From assembly GCF_003612015.1 (NCBI RefSeq), contig NZ_RARB01000001.1:372001-436000 (forward strand): a DNA stretch of 64,000 bases, given 5' to 3'. Shown in pieces: positions 1 through 8,601 of the stretch. Below the pieces are notes generated by a model that was not told where the DNA came from, did not search any database, and was given only the letters and a program-made list of their open reading frames with translations. This DNA is from Pantoea piersonii. GTDB lineage: Bacteria; Pseudomonadota; Gammaproteobacteria; Enterobacterales; Enterobacteriaceae. Made by a program: the position numbers and the translations under genes. Each line of letters opens with the position of its first letter. Positions within the stretch are counted from its first letter, which is position 1.

Positions 1-921
1 GAGCAGCAGAAAGCGGCCGAAGCCGCCGCCGCGCAAGCCAAAGCCGATGCGAAAGCTGAAGCGCAGGCGCAGGCGAAAGCCGCCGCTGAAGCGAAGCAGA
101 AAGCGGAAGAGCAGGCAAAACAGGCTGCTGCCGACGCGAAGAAAAAGGCGGAAGAGCAGGCGAAAGCCGCCGCCGCCGCTGCTGCGAAAGAGAAAGCGGT
201 TGCTGACGCCAAAGCAGCTGCTGACGCGAAGGCAAAATCCGAGGCGCAGGCGAAAGCGAAAGCAGCGGCGGATGCCAAAGCGAAAGCCGCGCAGGAAGCG
301 AAAGAAAAAGCCGAGGCGGCAAAAGAGAAGGCCGCTGAGGAAGCGAAAGAGAAAGCCGAAGCGGCCAAAGAGAAGGCCGCGCAGGAAGCCAAAGAAAAAG
401 CGGAGGCCGCGAAAGAGAAGGCGGAGGCCGCGAAAGAGAAAGCAGCTGCCGAGGCGAAGGCCAAAGCGGAAGCGGCGGCTAAAGCGAAAGCCGATGCGAA
501 GAAAAAAGCAGCGGCGGAAGCGGCGAAAAACAGCAGCGACGTTGACGATCTGCTTGGCGGCCTCACCTCCGGCAAAAATGCGCCGAAGAGCGGCAACGCC
601 AGCGGCGGCGCGCCGGCAGGGCAGGGCAACCAGAAAAAATCGGGCGCGTCCGGTGCGGATATCAGCAACTATGCGGGCCAGATCCAGGCAGCGATCCAGA
701 GTAAGTTTTACGATTGGGAAAACTACAAGGGTCGTACCTGTACGTTGCGCATCAAGCTGGCGCCGGATGGTTTGCTGATTGACGCCAAAGCGGAAGGGGG
801 CGATCCCGCGCTCTGTCAGGCGGCGTTAGCGGCCGCGCGTCAGGCGCGTATTCCTAAGCCGCCGACGCAGGACGTTTATCAGGTCTTTAAGAACGCGCCG
901 CTGGATTTCAAGCCGCAATAA
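1..921 (+). CDS. tolA: TolA, C-terminal part (5' end outside window)
   Basis: This is the inner-membrane protein of the Tol-Pal envelope system, which couples the TolQR motor to TolB and Pal at the division site. The frame is open from base 1 and stops with TAA at 919-921, giving 306 visible codons. About residues 1-180 are the Ala/Lys/Glu-rich helical domain II, made of imperfect AKAEA- and KEKAEAAKEK-like repeats. A Gly/Ser/Asn-rich linker follows, then the globular domain III with the GQIQAAIQSKFYDW and GRTCTLRIKLAPDG segments. The N-terminal membrane anchor lies upstream of the window. tolB, pal and cpoB follow on the same strand. Identity is certain; only completeness is limited. Confidence 0.97.
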   Translation, partial: EQQKAAEAAAAQAKADAKAEAQAQAKAAAEAKQKAEEQAKQAAADAKKKAEEQAKAAAAAAAKEKAVADAKAAADAKAKSEAQAKAKAAADAKAKAAQEAKEKAEAAKEKAAEEAKEKAEAAKEKAAQEAKEKAEAAKEKAEAAKEKAAAEAKAKAEAAAKAKADAKKKAAAEAAKNSSDVDDLLGGLTSGKNAPKSGNASGGAPAGQGNQKKSGASGADISNYAGQIQAAIQSKFYDWENYKGRTCTLRIKLAPDGLLIDAKAEGGDPALCQAALAAARQARIPKPPTQDVYQVFKNAPLDFKPQ

Positions 922-1033
922 TGCAGTATCTTACGTCAGCTTGATCTATGGTTAAGCCGTAAACAAACAGAAGTCATGTTTTTCAGGAACTGTGCCAGTT
1001 ATCGTGGACTGAGGTTCAGATAAGGGAGATAAG

Positions 1034-2329
1034 ATGAAGCAAGCTCTTCGTGTCACGTTAGGCTTTTTTATACTGTTGTGGGCGGCCATGCTGCATGCAG
1101 AAGTCCGCATCGAAATTACACAGGGCGTCAACACGGCCCGTCCAATTGGCGTTGTGCCTTTTAAATGGGCCGGTTCCGGCGCGGCGCCGGAAGATGTCGG
1201 CGGCATCGTCGGCGCTGACCTGCGCAACAGCGGCAAGTTCAATCCGCTGGACGTTTCTCGTCTGCCGCAGCAGCCGACCAGCGCCCAGGAAGTTCAGCCT
1301 GCGGCATGGACCGCGCTGGGCATCGACGCGGTAGTCGTCGGTCAGGTTCAGTCGAACCCGGACGGCAGCTATCAGGTTTCTTACCAGCTGGTCGATACCG
1401 CCGGTTCGCCGGGCAATGTTATCGCCCAGAACTCCTTCAAGGTCACGAAACAGTGGCTGCGCTATGCGGCGCACACCGCCAGCGACGAAGTATTTGAAAA
1501 GCTGACGGGCATCAAGGGCGCGTTCCGCACCCGTATCGCCTACGTCGTGCAGACCAACGGCGGCCAGTTCCCGTATGAGCTGCGCGTAGCGGATTACGAT
1601 GGTTACAACCAGTTTGTGGTGCATCGCTCGCCGCAGCCGCTGATGTCGCCTGCATGGTCGCCGGACGGTTCCAAAGTCGCTTACGTCACCTTTGAAAGCG
1701 GCAAATCGGCGCTGGTGGTGCAGACGCTCTCTAACGGCGCTATCCGTCAGGTCGCTTCTTATCCGCGTCACAACGGCGCGCCGGCGTTCTCTCCGGACGG
1801 CTCTAAACTGGCGTTCGCCCTGTCGAAAACCGGCAGTCTTAACCTTTACGTAATGGATTTGGGCTCAGGCCAGACGCGTCAGATAACCGACGGACGCTAT
1901 AACAGCACCGAACCGACCTGGTTCCCGGACAGCCAGACGCTGGCCTATACCTCGGATCAGGCTGGTGCGCCGCAAATCTACAAAATTGGCATCAACGGTG
2001 GCACGCCGCAGCGTATTACCTGGGAAGGCGCACAAAACCAGGATGCGGACGTCTCAACCGATGGTAAGTCTATGGTGATGATCAGCACCAGCGGTGGTGC
2101 GCAGCACGTCGCCAAACAAGATCTGGAAACGGGTGCCGTCCAAACGTTGACGAACACGTTCCTGGATGAAACGCCAAGCCTGGCACCGAACGGCACGATG
2201 GTAATCTATAGCTCTACTCAGGGGATGGGTTCCGTGTTGCAGTTGGTCTCAACCGATGGGCGTTTCAAAGCGCGTCTTCCGGCAACCGATGGACAGGTTA
2301 AATTCCCTGCCTGGTCGCCGTATCTGTGA
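1034..2329 (+). CDS. tolB: Tol-Pal system protein TolB
   Basis: TolB is a periplasmic beta-propeller protein that binds Pal, the TolA C-terminus and outer-membrane lipoproteins. The 431 residues match the usual length. Residues 1-22 are a Sec signal peptide ending LHA before EVRIEITQG. The N-terminal domain is followed by six propeller blades marked by repeated [16 protein letters not shown] and PTWFPDSQ motifs. The ATG at 1034 has a GGGAGATAAG ribosome site just upstream. It lies 112 bp after tolA, and pal starts 50 bp after its stop. Confidence 0.98.
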   Translation: MKQALRVTLGFFILLWAAMLHAEVRIEITQGVNTARPIGVVPFKWAGSGAAPEDVGGIVGADLRNSGKFNPLDVSRLPQQPTSAQEVQPAAWTALGIDAVVVGQVQSNPDGSYQVSYQLVDTAGSPGNVIAQNSFKVTKQWLRYAAHTASDEVFEKLTGIKGAFRTRIAYVVQTNGGQFPYELRVADYDGYNQFVVHRSPQPLMSPAWSPDGSKVAYVTFESGKSALVVQTLSNGAIRQVASYPRHNGAPAFSPDGSKLAFALSKTGSLNLYVMDLGSGQTRQITDGRYNSTEPTWFPDSQTLAYTSDQAGAPQIYKIGINGGTPQRITWEGAQNQDADVSTDGKSMVMISTSGGAQHVAKQDLETGAVQTLTNTFLDETPSLAPNGTMVIYSSTQGMGSVLQLVSTDGRFKARLPATDGQVKFPAWSPYL

Positions 2330-2379
2330 TACCCGTTTCTGCGGGTTAAGCAAACATCTAACAATAATGGGATTTTGAA

Positions 2380-2904
2380 ATGCAACTGAACAAAGTGCTG
2401 AAAGGGTTGATGCTGGCTCTGCCGGTTCTGGCTGTAGCCGCTTGTAGCTCACACAAAAACAACAATAACGACCAGACTGGCATGGGCGCTGATGGCGCTT
2501 ACGGCAACGGTTCTGGCATGAACGGCAGCGGCAACATGTCTTCTGACGAGCAGGCGCGTCTGCAGATGCAGCAGCTGCAGCAGAACAACATCGTTTACTT
2601 CGGTCTGGACAAATATGACGTGCAGTCTGATTACGCTCAGATGCTGGACCAGCACGCAGCCTTCCTGCGCGGCAACCCGTCATACAAAGTGACCATCGAA
2701 GGTCACGCGGATGAGCGCGGTACGCCGGAATACAACATCGCACTGGGCGAGCGTCGTGCTAACGCCGTGAAGATGTACCTGCAGGGCAAAGGCGTGTCAG
2801 CTGACCAGATGTCAATCGTCTCTTACGGTAAAGAGAAACCGGCTGTTCTGGGTCATGACGAAGCGGCTTACTCTAAAAACCGTCGTGCCGTTCTGGTCTA
2901 CTAA
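2380..2904 (+). CDS. pal: Peptidoglycan-associated lipoprotein Pal
   Basis: Pal is an outer-membrane lipoprotein that binds peptidoglycan and TolB. It has 174 residues. The signal peptide ends in the lipobox LAVAAC, so Cys22 is the lipidated residue. An Asn/Gly-rich tether (about residues 25-50) precedes an OmpA-like peptidoglycan-binding domain (about 65-174) containing [22 protein letters not shown] and the terminal NRRAVLVY. It sits between tolB and cpoB in one operon. Confidence 0.98.
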   Translation: MQLNKVLKGLMLALPVLAVAACSSHKNNNNDQTGMGADGAYGNGSGMNGSGNMSSDEQARLQMQQLQQNNIVYFGLDKYDVQSDYAQMLDQHAAFLRGNPSYKVTIEGHADERGTPEYNIALGERRANAVKMYLQGKGVSADQMSIVSYGKEKPAVLGHDEAAYSKNRRAVLVY

Positions 2905-2913
2905 GAGAATCAC

Positions 2914-3726
2914 ATGATTAGTAACTTCAGACTTCATCTGTTGGGTCTGTCGTTACTGGTTGGCGTAGCGGCCCCCTGGGCCGCTAATGCCCAGGCGTCA
3001 ATCAGTAGCGTCGGCTCTGGCTCGGTCGAAGACCGTGTCACCAATCTTGAACGAATTTCCAATGCCCAGGCTCAGCTTCTGCAGCAACTGCAGCAGCAGA
3101 TGAGCGACAACCAAAGCGATATCGATTCCCTGCGCGGGCAAATCCAGCAAAACAGCTACCAGCTTAATCAGGTCATCGAGCGGCAAAAGCAGCTCTATCA
3201 GCAGATCGACAGCCTGAGCAGCAGCGGCGCGAATAATGCGGCGCAAAGCGGCGCTGCCGCACCGGCTGCAGGCGCTGATGCAGGTGCGGGTGCGGCGGCC
3301 AGTGCGGGCGCAGGCGCCGCAGCGGCCTCATCAGGCGCGCCGGTGCAGAGCGGCGACGCTAACAGCGACTATAACGCTGCGGTAGCGCTGATTCTGGAAA
3401 AGAAACAGTATGACCAGGCGATCGCCGCGCTGCAGGCGTGGGTGAAGCGCTATCCTGATTCAACTTATCAGCCGAACGCCAATTACTGGCTGGGGCAGTT
3501 GAATTACAACAAAGGTAAAAAAGACGACGCGGCTTATTATTACGCCACCGTGGTGAAAAATTACCCGAAGTCGCCGAAAGCCTCTGAAGCGTTGCTAAAG
3601 GTTGGCGTCATCATGCAGGAGAAAAACGACACGGCGAAAGCTAAAGCGGTTTACCAGCAGGTGATCAAACTTTACCCCAATACCGATTCAGCAAAGCAGG
3701 CGCAAAAACGCCTCGACGGGCTGTAA
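2914..3726 (+). CDS. cpoB: Cell division coordinator CpoB (YbgF)
   Basis: CpoB is a periplasmic TolA-binding protein that couples Tol-Pal constriction to PBP1B-driven peptidoglycan synthesis. It has 270 residues and begins 9 bp after pal. A signal peptide ends in WAANAQA. A Gln-rich coiled coil (about residues 35-105) mediates trimerisation. An Ala/Gly-rich linker (about 107-145) is followed by three TPR repeats with YQPNANYWLGQLNYNKGKK and YPKSPKASEALLKVG. It ends the tol-pal operon and the tRNA-Lys cluster follows. Confidence 0.97.
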   Translation: MISNFRLHLLGLSLLVGVAAPWAANAQASISSVGSGSVEDRVTNLERISNAQAQLLQQLQQQMSDNQSDIDSLRGQIQQNSYQLNQVIERQKQLYQQIDSLSSSGANNAAQSGAAAPAAGADAGAGAAASAGAGAAAASSGAPVQSGDANSDYNAAVALILEKKQYDQAIAALQAWVKRYPDSTYQPNANYWLGQLNYNKGKKDDAAYYYATVVKNYPKSPKASEALLKVGVIMQEKNDTAKAKAVYQQVIKLYPNTDSAKQAQKRLDGL

Positions 3727-3813
3727 TTTGTGCAGCCAGCACCGGATTTTGCCTGATTTCTGGTCTGGCAGCATGAAAGGTAAGCAGTTGACGCCGCTGG
3801 TGGAAAATAAGGG

Positions 3814-3842
3814 TTGCGCTACATCGGTAAATCAGTAATATA
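3814..3842 (+). promoter_or_regulatory. Putative promoter of the tRNA-Lys cluster
   Basis: TTGCGC at 3814-3819 is followed by an AT-rich -10 candidate (TAATAT at 3836-3841, spacer 16, or AATATA one base later). A GC-rich GCCGCCG stretch comes immediately after, resembling the GC discriminator of stringently controlled stable-RNA promoters. The first tRNA begins about 50 bp downstream. This is a by-eye match only. Confidence 0.5.
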
Positions 3843-3892
3843 TGCCGCCGTTGCCGGGACAGATTACAAATGTGTCTGGCAAGCCTGAAGAT

Positions 3893-3968
3893 GGGTCGTT
3901 AGCTCAGTCGGTAGAGCAGTTGACTTTTAATCAATTGGTCGCAGGTTCGAATCCTGCACGACCCACCA
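3893..3968 (+). tRNA. tRNA-Lys (UUU), copy 1
   Basis: A 76-nt tRNA with encoded CCA. The acceptor GGGTCGT pairs with ACGACCC, the D-arm is GCTCAGTCGGTAGAGC, the anticodon TTT sits in GACTTTTAATC, and the T-arm is GCAGGTTCGAATCCTGC. It is identical to the two copies that follow. The E. coli equivalent cluster also carries tRNA-Val genes, which are absent here. Confidence 0.98.
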
Positions 3969-4036
3969 TCTTCTCAGCGAACAGGTTCTTTTCTCTGTTA
4001 CTGCGAAACTTCAGCATCGCTTCACAACCTAAAGAT

Positions 4037-4112
4037 GGGTCGTTAGCTCAGTCGGTAGAGCAGTTGACTTTTAATCAATTGGTCGCAGGTTCGAATCCTG
4101 CACGACCCACCA
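4037..4112 (+). tRNA. tRNA-Lys (UUU), copy 2
   Basis: Identical 76-nt tRNA with anticodon TTT and encoded CCA, 68 bp after copy 1. It is probably cut from the same precursor transcript. Confidence 0.98.
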
Positions 4113-4154
4113 TCTTTTCGCAGGCTTCAGGTTTGCGGGTTGTAAGCCCCAAGC

Positions 4155-4230
4155 GGGTCGTTAGCTCAGTCGGTAGAGCAGTTGACTTTTAATCAATTGG
4201 TCGCAGGTTCGAATCCTGCACGACCCACCA
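4155..4230 (+). tRNA. tRNA-Lys (UUU), copy 3
   Basis: Identical 76-nt tRNA, 42 bp after copy 2. A strong intrinsic terminator follows 7 bp after its CCA, and its T-arm starts the tandem repeat described at 4203-4488. Confidence 0.98.
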
Positions 4231-4237
4231 ATTCAGG

Positions 4238-4263
4238 AAAAAGCGCCCAACGGGCGCTTTTTT
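4238..4263 (+). terminator. Intrinsic terminator after the tRNA-Lys cluster
   Basis: The stem is AGCGCCC/GGGCGCT with a 3-nt loop, flanked by A5 and T6 runs. Confidence 0.9.
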
Positions 4264-4413
4264 CGTTTTTGCGCGTACAAGGTTAACGAGCAGGATGAGA
4301 GCCTGCGCAGGTTCGACTGAATCGCCGGAGCGATTCAGGCTGATGCGAAGCATCACCCCGAGGGCGAGGCCCCGGACGGGCCGAGGCAAATCCTGCACGA
4401 CCCACCAGTTCAG

Positions 4414-4440
4414 AAAAAAGCGCCTTATGGGCGCTTTTTT
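4414..4440 (+). terminator. Second intrinsic terminator, duplicated copy
   Basis: The stem AAAAAAGCGCC/GGCGCTTTTTT is the counterpart of 4238-4263 in the second repeat unit, with a changed loop. Read on the minus strand it could also serve the end of alkA, whose stop is at 4519. Confidence 0.85.
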
Positions 4441-4518
4441 CGTTTCTGTGCACCTGAGCTTAACGTGCAGGATGAGAGCCTGCGCAGGACAAATTTTATT
4501 TCCGCGCCCTCCTCTCGG

Positions 4519-5991
4519 TTACGACCTTTTCTTCGCCTTCGCAGCCGTAAGGCTCTCCCAGATATGCATCACCGCATAGCTGCGCCATGGACGCCACTGC
4601 CGGGAACGCGCCTCCGCCTCAGACGGCTTCAGGCCGCCAAGATTATTACGGATGGCGATATCCTCTTTGGGGAAAGCGTCCGGCCAGCGCAGGGCGCGCA
4701 TAGCAATATAGTGCGCCGTCCAGGGGCCAATGCCCGGCAGCGCGACCAGCTGTTTCATTACCGTCTCCGGCGACTGAGTGGCGTTAAAGCGCAGCGTTCC
4801 TGCTGCGCACGCCTGCGCAAAAGCGATAATGGCGCGCGAGCGCGCGCTGACGATACCCTGCGGCGCAACATCGTCTACCGTCAGGCTGGCAATGCGCTCT
4901 GGCTGGGCTGTGTAGCGCGTCAGATCGGGGAAGGGCGTCTCGCAGGGCTCGCCAAAGGCGGCGGCAAAGCGGCTGCTGACGGTGGTGGCGGCCTTAACCG
5001 TCACCTGCTGGCCGATAATAGCGCGCACGCCAAGCTCAAACGCGTCGAATGCGCCCGGCACACGTAAACCGGGATGCGCTATCAGGCTGGGAGCCAGTAA
5101 CGCATCCTGAGCCAGACAGGCGGCAATTATCTGCGGCTGGGCGTTGAGGTCGAAAAGATCGCGCAGTCGTCGAAGCAGCAGCGGCAACACCGGCGTCAGC
5201 GAAGTGGAAAAAGTGACCTGCAGCGCGCTCTTGTCAGGCAAATGGGACACGCTGACCCAGCCGCGACAGCGGCCCAGCGCCACGGTGCGCCGGTAGGTGC
5301 CATCCTGCACCGCCTCGACCTCTTTCATGACATGCGTCTGCAAAAAGGCCAGCATCGCCTCCCAGTCATAGGGCGGGCGATACACAAGGCGCAGCGTGGC
5401 GCTGTCGCCCGGCTGTGTGCGCGTCGCGGCGCTGATGCCTTTTCGCAGCGCGCTCGGCGTCATGCGATAGCGCGCCCGAAACACGTCGTTAAAACGGCGC
5501 AGGCTGCTGAAACCGCTGGCGTAGGCCACTTCCGTCACCGGCAGCTGCGTCTCCGTCAACAGCTGCTTCGCCAGCAGCATACGGCGCGTCTGCTTCAGCT
5601 CCAGCGGCGATACGCCAAGTTCCTGCTGCACGATACGACGTAGCTGACGCAGGCTAACGCCAAACTCGGCGGCGATCGCCTCCAGCCCTTCGCGCTCCTC
5701 CAGCATGCCCTCTTCAATACGCTGAATCAGCCGATCCGCCACGCGGTGAGGCTGGTCGACCGGCGCATTGCCCGGCGCCAGCTCGGGCCGACAGCGCAAG
5801 CAGGGACGAAAATGGGCTTTCTCCGCCGCTTCGGCGCTGGCGAAAAACAGGCAGTTTTTCTGCTGCGGCGCTTTAACCGGACAGATGGGGCGGCAGTAAA
5901 TGCCGGTCGACGTGACGCCGACGAAAAAAACGCCGTCGAAACGGGTATCGCGCGAGGTTAACGCCTGATAAGCAATCTCAGAATCGAACAT
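4519..5991 (-). CDS. alkA: Ada-AlkA fusion: DNA-3-methyladenine glycosylase with Ada N-terminal and AraC domains
   Basis: This protein combines a regulator and a base-excision glycosylase for alkylated DNA. Residues 1-75 are the Ada zinc domain, with Cys33, Cys37, Cys64 and Cys67; the first corresponds to the methyl-phosphotriester acceptor position. Residues about 85-185 are an AraC-type helix-turn-helix (FGVSLRQLRRIV, VTEVAYASGFSSLRRFNDVFR). The rest is the AlkA N-terminal fold and the HhH-GPD domain (LVALPGIGPWTAHYIAMRAL), with the likely catalytic Asp444 in FPKEDIAIRNN. The ATG at 5991 was chosen because AGGAG precedes it by 7 bp; a longer frame from 6060 exists. It has 490 residues against 282 in E. 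coli AlkA. The gene is divergent from ogt. Confidence 0.93.
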   Translation of the reverse strand: MFDSEIAYQALTSRDTRFDGVFFVGVTSTGIYCRPICPVKAPQQKNCLFFASAEAAEKAHFRPCLRCRPELAPGNAPVDQPHRVADRLIQRIEEGMLEEREGLEAIAAEFGVSLRQLRRIVQQELGVSPLELKQTRRMLLAKQLLTETQLPVTEVAYASGFSSLRRFNDVFRARYRMTPSALRKGISAATRTQPGDSATLRLVYRPPYDWEAMLAFLQTHVMKEVEAVQDGTYRRTVALGRCRGWVSVSHLPDKSALQVTFSTSLTPVLPLLLRRLRDLFDLNAQPQIIAACLAQDALLAPSLIAHPGLRVPGAFDAFELGVRAIIGQQVTVKAATTVSSRFAAAFGEPCETPFPDLTRYTAQPERIASLTVDDVAPQGIVSARSRAIIAFAQACAAGTLRFNATQSPETVMKQLVALPGIGPWTAHYIAMRALRWPDAFPKEDIAIRNNLGGLKPSEAEARSRQWRPWRSYAVMHIWESLTAAKAKKRS

Positions 5992-6148
5992 GATGACTCC
6001 TGCAAATAAACAGAGCCTATACCCGGTTTTTGATGCAGACTCGCTGTTTTCGGACAGCAAAGCAGTTTAGCCTGATGACCGAAAACGGCCAGCGCGCCAT
6101 GGATAAAATGCGACAATAGAGACTGTCTCAAACCGGGAGAACGGCATC

Positions 6149-6667
6149 ATGTATCACTTCAAACTTGTCTCCACGCCGGTGGGCGAACTGAAACTGGTGG
6201 CGAGCGAGCGCGGACTCGCAGCCATCCTGTGGAAAAACGACGACCCGCATGGTTCGCGCTTTCTGCCACAAACGCGCGATGAGGCGCATCCAGTCCTTAT
6301 TGAAGCCGAGCGTCAGCTGCGGGAATATTTTGCCGGCGAACGCCGCTGCTTTACGCTGCCGCTCGACTTCGTCGGCACCGAGTTTCAGAAAAAAGTGTGG
6401 AATGCGCTGGTGGCGATCCCCTTTGGAGAAACGCGCAGCTACAGCGAAATCGCCCGCCAGATTGGGCATCCGCAGGCGGTGCGCGCGGTGGGGGCGGCGA
6501 ACGGCAGAAATCCTCTCTCTATCGTCGCGCCCTGTCATCGCGTTATCGGCGCCAACGGCAAGCTCACAGGCTTTGCCGGCGGGCTGGAGGTCAAAGCCTT
6601 CCTGCTGGATCTGGAAATGCCGCAAAAAGCGGGCGTGCTGCCGCTGTTCGTCGAGGAGCCGCGCTAA
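6149..6667 (+). CDS. ogt: Methylated-DNA--protein-cysteine methyltransferase Ogt
   Basis: Ogt directly removes methyl groups from O6-methylguanine and O4-methylthymine by suicidal transfer to its own cysteine. The 172 residues match the E. coli length. The active-site motif PCHRVIG places the acceptor at Cys129. EFQKKVWNAL and GETRSYSEIARQIG form the recognition helix region. The start has CGGGAGAACGGCATC upstream. It is transcribed away from the Ada-AlkA gene with 157 bp between them, which groups two alkylation-repair functions. E. coli keeps ogt elsewhere. Confidence 0.96.
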   Translation: MYHFKLVSTPVGELKLVASERGLAAILWKNDDPHGSRFLPQTRDEAHPVLIEAERQLREYFAGERRCFTLPLDFVGTEFQKKVWNALVAIPFGETRSYSEIARQIGHPQAVRAVGAANGRNPLSIVAPCHRVIGANGKLTGFAGGLEVKAFLLDLEMPQKAGVLPLFVEEPR

Positions 6668-6711
6668 GCTGCTGCTTAAAAAAGAGCACGACACCACGGG
6701 TCGTTTCCGCT

Positions 6712-6737
6712 ATCGTGTTTAGCATATAAAACACGAT
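6712..6737. promoter_or_regulatory. Probable NadR operator of nadA-pnuC
   Basis: A perfect 9-bp inverted repeat ATCGTGTTT/AAACACGAT surrounds the core TGTTTA-N6-AAAACA at 6716-6733. This matches the enterobacterial NadR pattern TGTTTA-N6-TAAACA in 11 of 12 positions. It lies 69 bp upstream of the nadA start. NadR would repress nadA when NAD is plentiful. Confidence 0.8.
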
Positions 6738-6806
6738 GGCGGAATGAACGCATATATCCGCTATTTTAAATGATTTTCGTTCATTTGATAAAACGAGAGC
6801 GGTGTA

Positions 6807-7868
6807 ATGAGTGCTTTATTCGATACAGAAAACGCAGCCTGGCCCTTTCCGGCCAAACCCGCGCGGCTCAGTGCCGACGAAAAACAATTTTACCTCAGCA
6901 AAATCAAACGCCTGCTAAAAGAACGCAATGCGGTGATAGTGGCTCACTACTACACCGATCCGGAAATCCAGGCGCTGGCGGAAGAGACCGGCGGCTGCGT
7001 AGCGGACTCGCTGGAGATGGCGCGCTTTGGCAGCACGCATCCCGCCTCAACGCTGCTGGTGGCGGGCGTGCGTTTTATGGGCGAAACCGCCAAAATCCTC
7101 AGCCCGGAAAAAACCGTGCTGATGCCAACGCTGCAGGCTGAATGTTCCCTTGATCTCGGCTGCCCCATTGAAGAGTTCACCGCTTTTTGCGATGCCCATC
7201 CCGACCGTACCGTGGTGGTTTACGCCAACACCTCGGCGGCGGTCAAAGCGCGCGCTGACTGGGTTGTGACCTCCAGCATTGCGGTTGAGCTGATCGACCA
7301 TCTCGACAGCCTGGGCGAAAAGATCATCTGGGCGCCGGATCGTCATCTCGGCCGCTACGTTACGCAAAAAACCGGCGCGGACGTGCTCTGCTGGCAGGGC
7401 GCCTGCATTGTGCATGACGAATTCAAAACCCAGGCGCTGCTGCGCATGAAAGCGCTTTATCCCGACGCGGCGGTGCTGGTGCATCCGGAATCGCCGCAGG
7501 CGGTGGTCGATCTGGCTGACGCGGTCGGCTCGACCAGCCAGCTGATTCAGGCGGCGCAGCGGCTGCCGCATCCGCAAATGATCGTGGCGACCGATCGCGG
7601 CATCTTCTACAAAATGCAGCAGGCGGTGCCGGAAAAAACGCTGCTGGAAGCGCCCACCGCGGGCGAAGGCGCCACCTGCCGCAGCTGCGCGCACTGCCCC
7701 TGGATGGCGATGAACGGCCTTAAAGCCATTGCCGAAGGGCTGGAGCAGGGCGGCGCGCAGCATGAAATAGCGGTTGATGCTGCGCTGCGCGAGGCGGCAT
7801 TATTGCCGCTCAACCGCATGCTATCCTTTGCTGCGGAACTTAAACTTAAGGTCAAAGGGAACGCCTGA
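6807..7868 (+). CDS. nadA: Quinolinate synthase NadA
   Basis: NadA condenses iminoaspartate with dihydroxyacetone phosphate to quinolinate in de novo NAD synthesis. It is cytoplasmic and uses a [4Fe-4S] cluster. It has 353 residues. Cluster cysteines lie in [21 protein letters not shown] and the C-terminal [27 protein letters not shown] near residue 50 is the substrate-site motif. GAGCGGTGTA precedes the ATG. pnuC follows 10 bp after the stop, as in E. coli, and a NadR-type operator lies upstream. Confidence 0.98.
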   Translation: MSALFDTENAAWPFPAKPARLSADEKQFYLSKIKRLLKERNAVIVAHYYTDPEIQALAEETGGCVADSLEMARFGSTHPASTLLVAGVRFMGETAKILSPEKTVLMPTLQAECSLDLGCPIEEFTAFCDAHPDRTVVVYANTSAAVKARADWVVTSSIAVELIDHLDSLGEKIIWAPDRHLGRYVTQKTGADVLCWQGACIVHDEFKTQALLRMKALYPDAAVLVHPESPQAVVDLADAVGSTSQLIQAAQRLPHPQMIVATDRGIFYKMQQAVPEKTLLEAPTAGEGATCRSCAHCPWMAMNGLKAIAEGLEQGGAQHEIAVDAALREAALLPLNRMLSFAAELKLKVKGNA

Positions 7869-7878
7869 GGAACAGATG

Positions 7879-8601
7879 ATGGATTTTTTCAGCACAAGCA
7901 ATATCCTGGTTCATATTCCGCTCGGCGCGGGCGGCTACGATCTTTCATGGATTGAAGCCATCGGCACGCTGGCGGGGCTGCTCTGCATCTGGCTTGCCAG
8001 TCTGGAGAAAGTCATCAACTATCCGTTCGGCCTGATCAACGTCACGCTGTTCGCCGCGATCTTCTTTCAGATCCAGCTCTACGCCAGCCTGCTGCTGCAG
8101 CTTTTCTTCTTCGTCGCGAATGTCTATGGCTGGTACGCATGGAGTCGACAAACCGACGATCGCCAGGCTGCGCTGAAAATCCGCTGGCTGCCGCTGCCGA
8201 AAGCGCTGGGCTGGGGGGCGGTCTGCGTCGTCGCCATTGCGCTGATGACGCGCTATATCGATCCGGTCTTCGCTTTCCTGACCCAGATCGCCGTATCGCT
8301 GATGAACGCGCTTGGCCTGCAGGTTGCGATGCCGACGCTGCAGCCCGATGCCTTTCCGTTCTGGGACGCCAGCATGATGGTGCTCTCTATCGTGGCGATG
8401 ATCCTGATGACGCGTAAATATGTCGAAAACTGGCTGCTGTGGGTGGTTATCGACATCATCAGCGTCATGATCTTCGCGCGTCAGGGCGTCTACGCCATGG
8501 CGCTGGAGTATGTGATTCTGACGCTGATTGCGGTTAACGGTTCGCGCATGTGGATAGCGAGCGCGCGCCAGCATGGCTCGCGCGCGCTGGCGCGTCAGTG
8601 A
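7879..8601 (+). CDS. pnuC: Nicotinamide riboside transporter PnuC
   Basis: PnuC is an inner-membrane facilitator for nicotinamide riboside, trapped inside by phosphorylation. It has 240 residues and several hydrophobic helices. The N-terminus [24 protein letters not shown] and the segment [30 protein letters not shown] are characteristic of the family. Two ATGs are adjacent; I chose the second (7879) because AGGA lies 7 bp before it. The gene is co-transcribed with nadA. Its last 7 bp overlap the convergent end of zitB. Confidence 0.96.
   Translation: MDFFSTSNILVHIPLGAGGYDLSWIEAIGTLAGLLCIWLASLEKVINYPFGLINVTLFAAIFFQIQLYASLLLQLFFFVANVYGWYAWSRQTDDRQAALKIRWLPLPKALGWGAVCVVAIALMTRYIDPVFAFLTQIAVSLMNALGLQVAMPTLQPDAFPFWDASMMVLSIVAMILMTRKYVENWLLWVVIDIISVMIFARQGVYAMALEYVILTLIAVNGSRMWIASARQHGSRALARQ

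Larger units (their letters stand above)
4203..4488 (+). repeat. Tandem repeat containing the tRNA-Lys 3' end
   Basis: Two imperfect units follow each other. Unit 1 (4203-4306) starts inside the third tRNA at GCAGGTTCGA and runs through CCA, a terminator hairpin and the string CAGGATGAGAGCCTGC. Unit 2 (4307-4483) repeats all of this, but its T-arm is split after TTCGA by 73 extra bases (4317-4389) before ATCCTGCACGACCCACCA resumes. The 73-base insert can form three small hairpins: CTGAATCGC/GCGATTCAG, GATGC/GCATC and GGCCC/GGGCC. A third start, GCAGG, is at 4484-4488. Unit 2 is 177 bp. The arrangement resembles the 178-bp repeats with tRNA 3' ends downstream of E. coli tyrT. Confidence 0.85.

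Noticed and set aside
47..778. Arg/Lys/Pro-rich 243-codon open frame at the left edge
   Set aside because: It is the shifted frame of the Ala/Lys/Glu repeats of tolA, whose true frame runs from base 1 to the TAA at 919-921.
1058..1771. Minus-strand frame opposite tolB
   Set aside because: TolB coding on the plus strand explains this region fully.
3842..4192. 116-codon frame with repeated SLAQSVEQLTFNQLVAGSNPARPT
   Set aside because: It is a translation of the tRNA-Lys genes, a common false gene.
4189..4398. Minus-strand frame ending WWVVQDSNLRPID
   Set aside because: It is antisense of tRNA-Lys and its repeat, a well-known spurious annotation.
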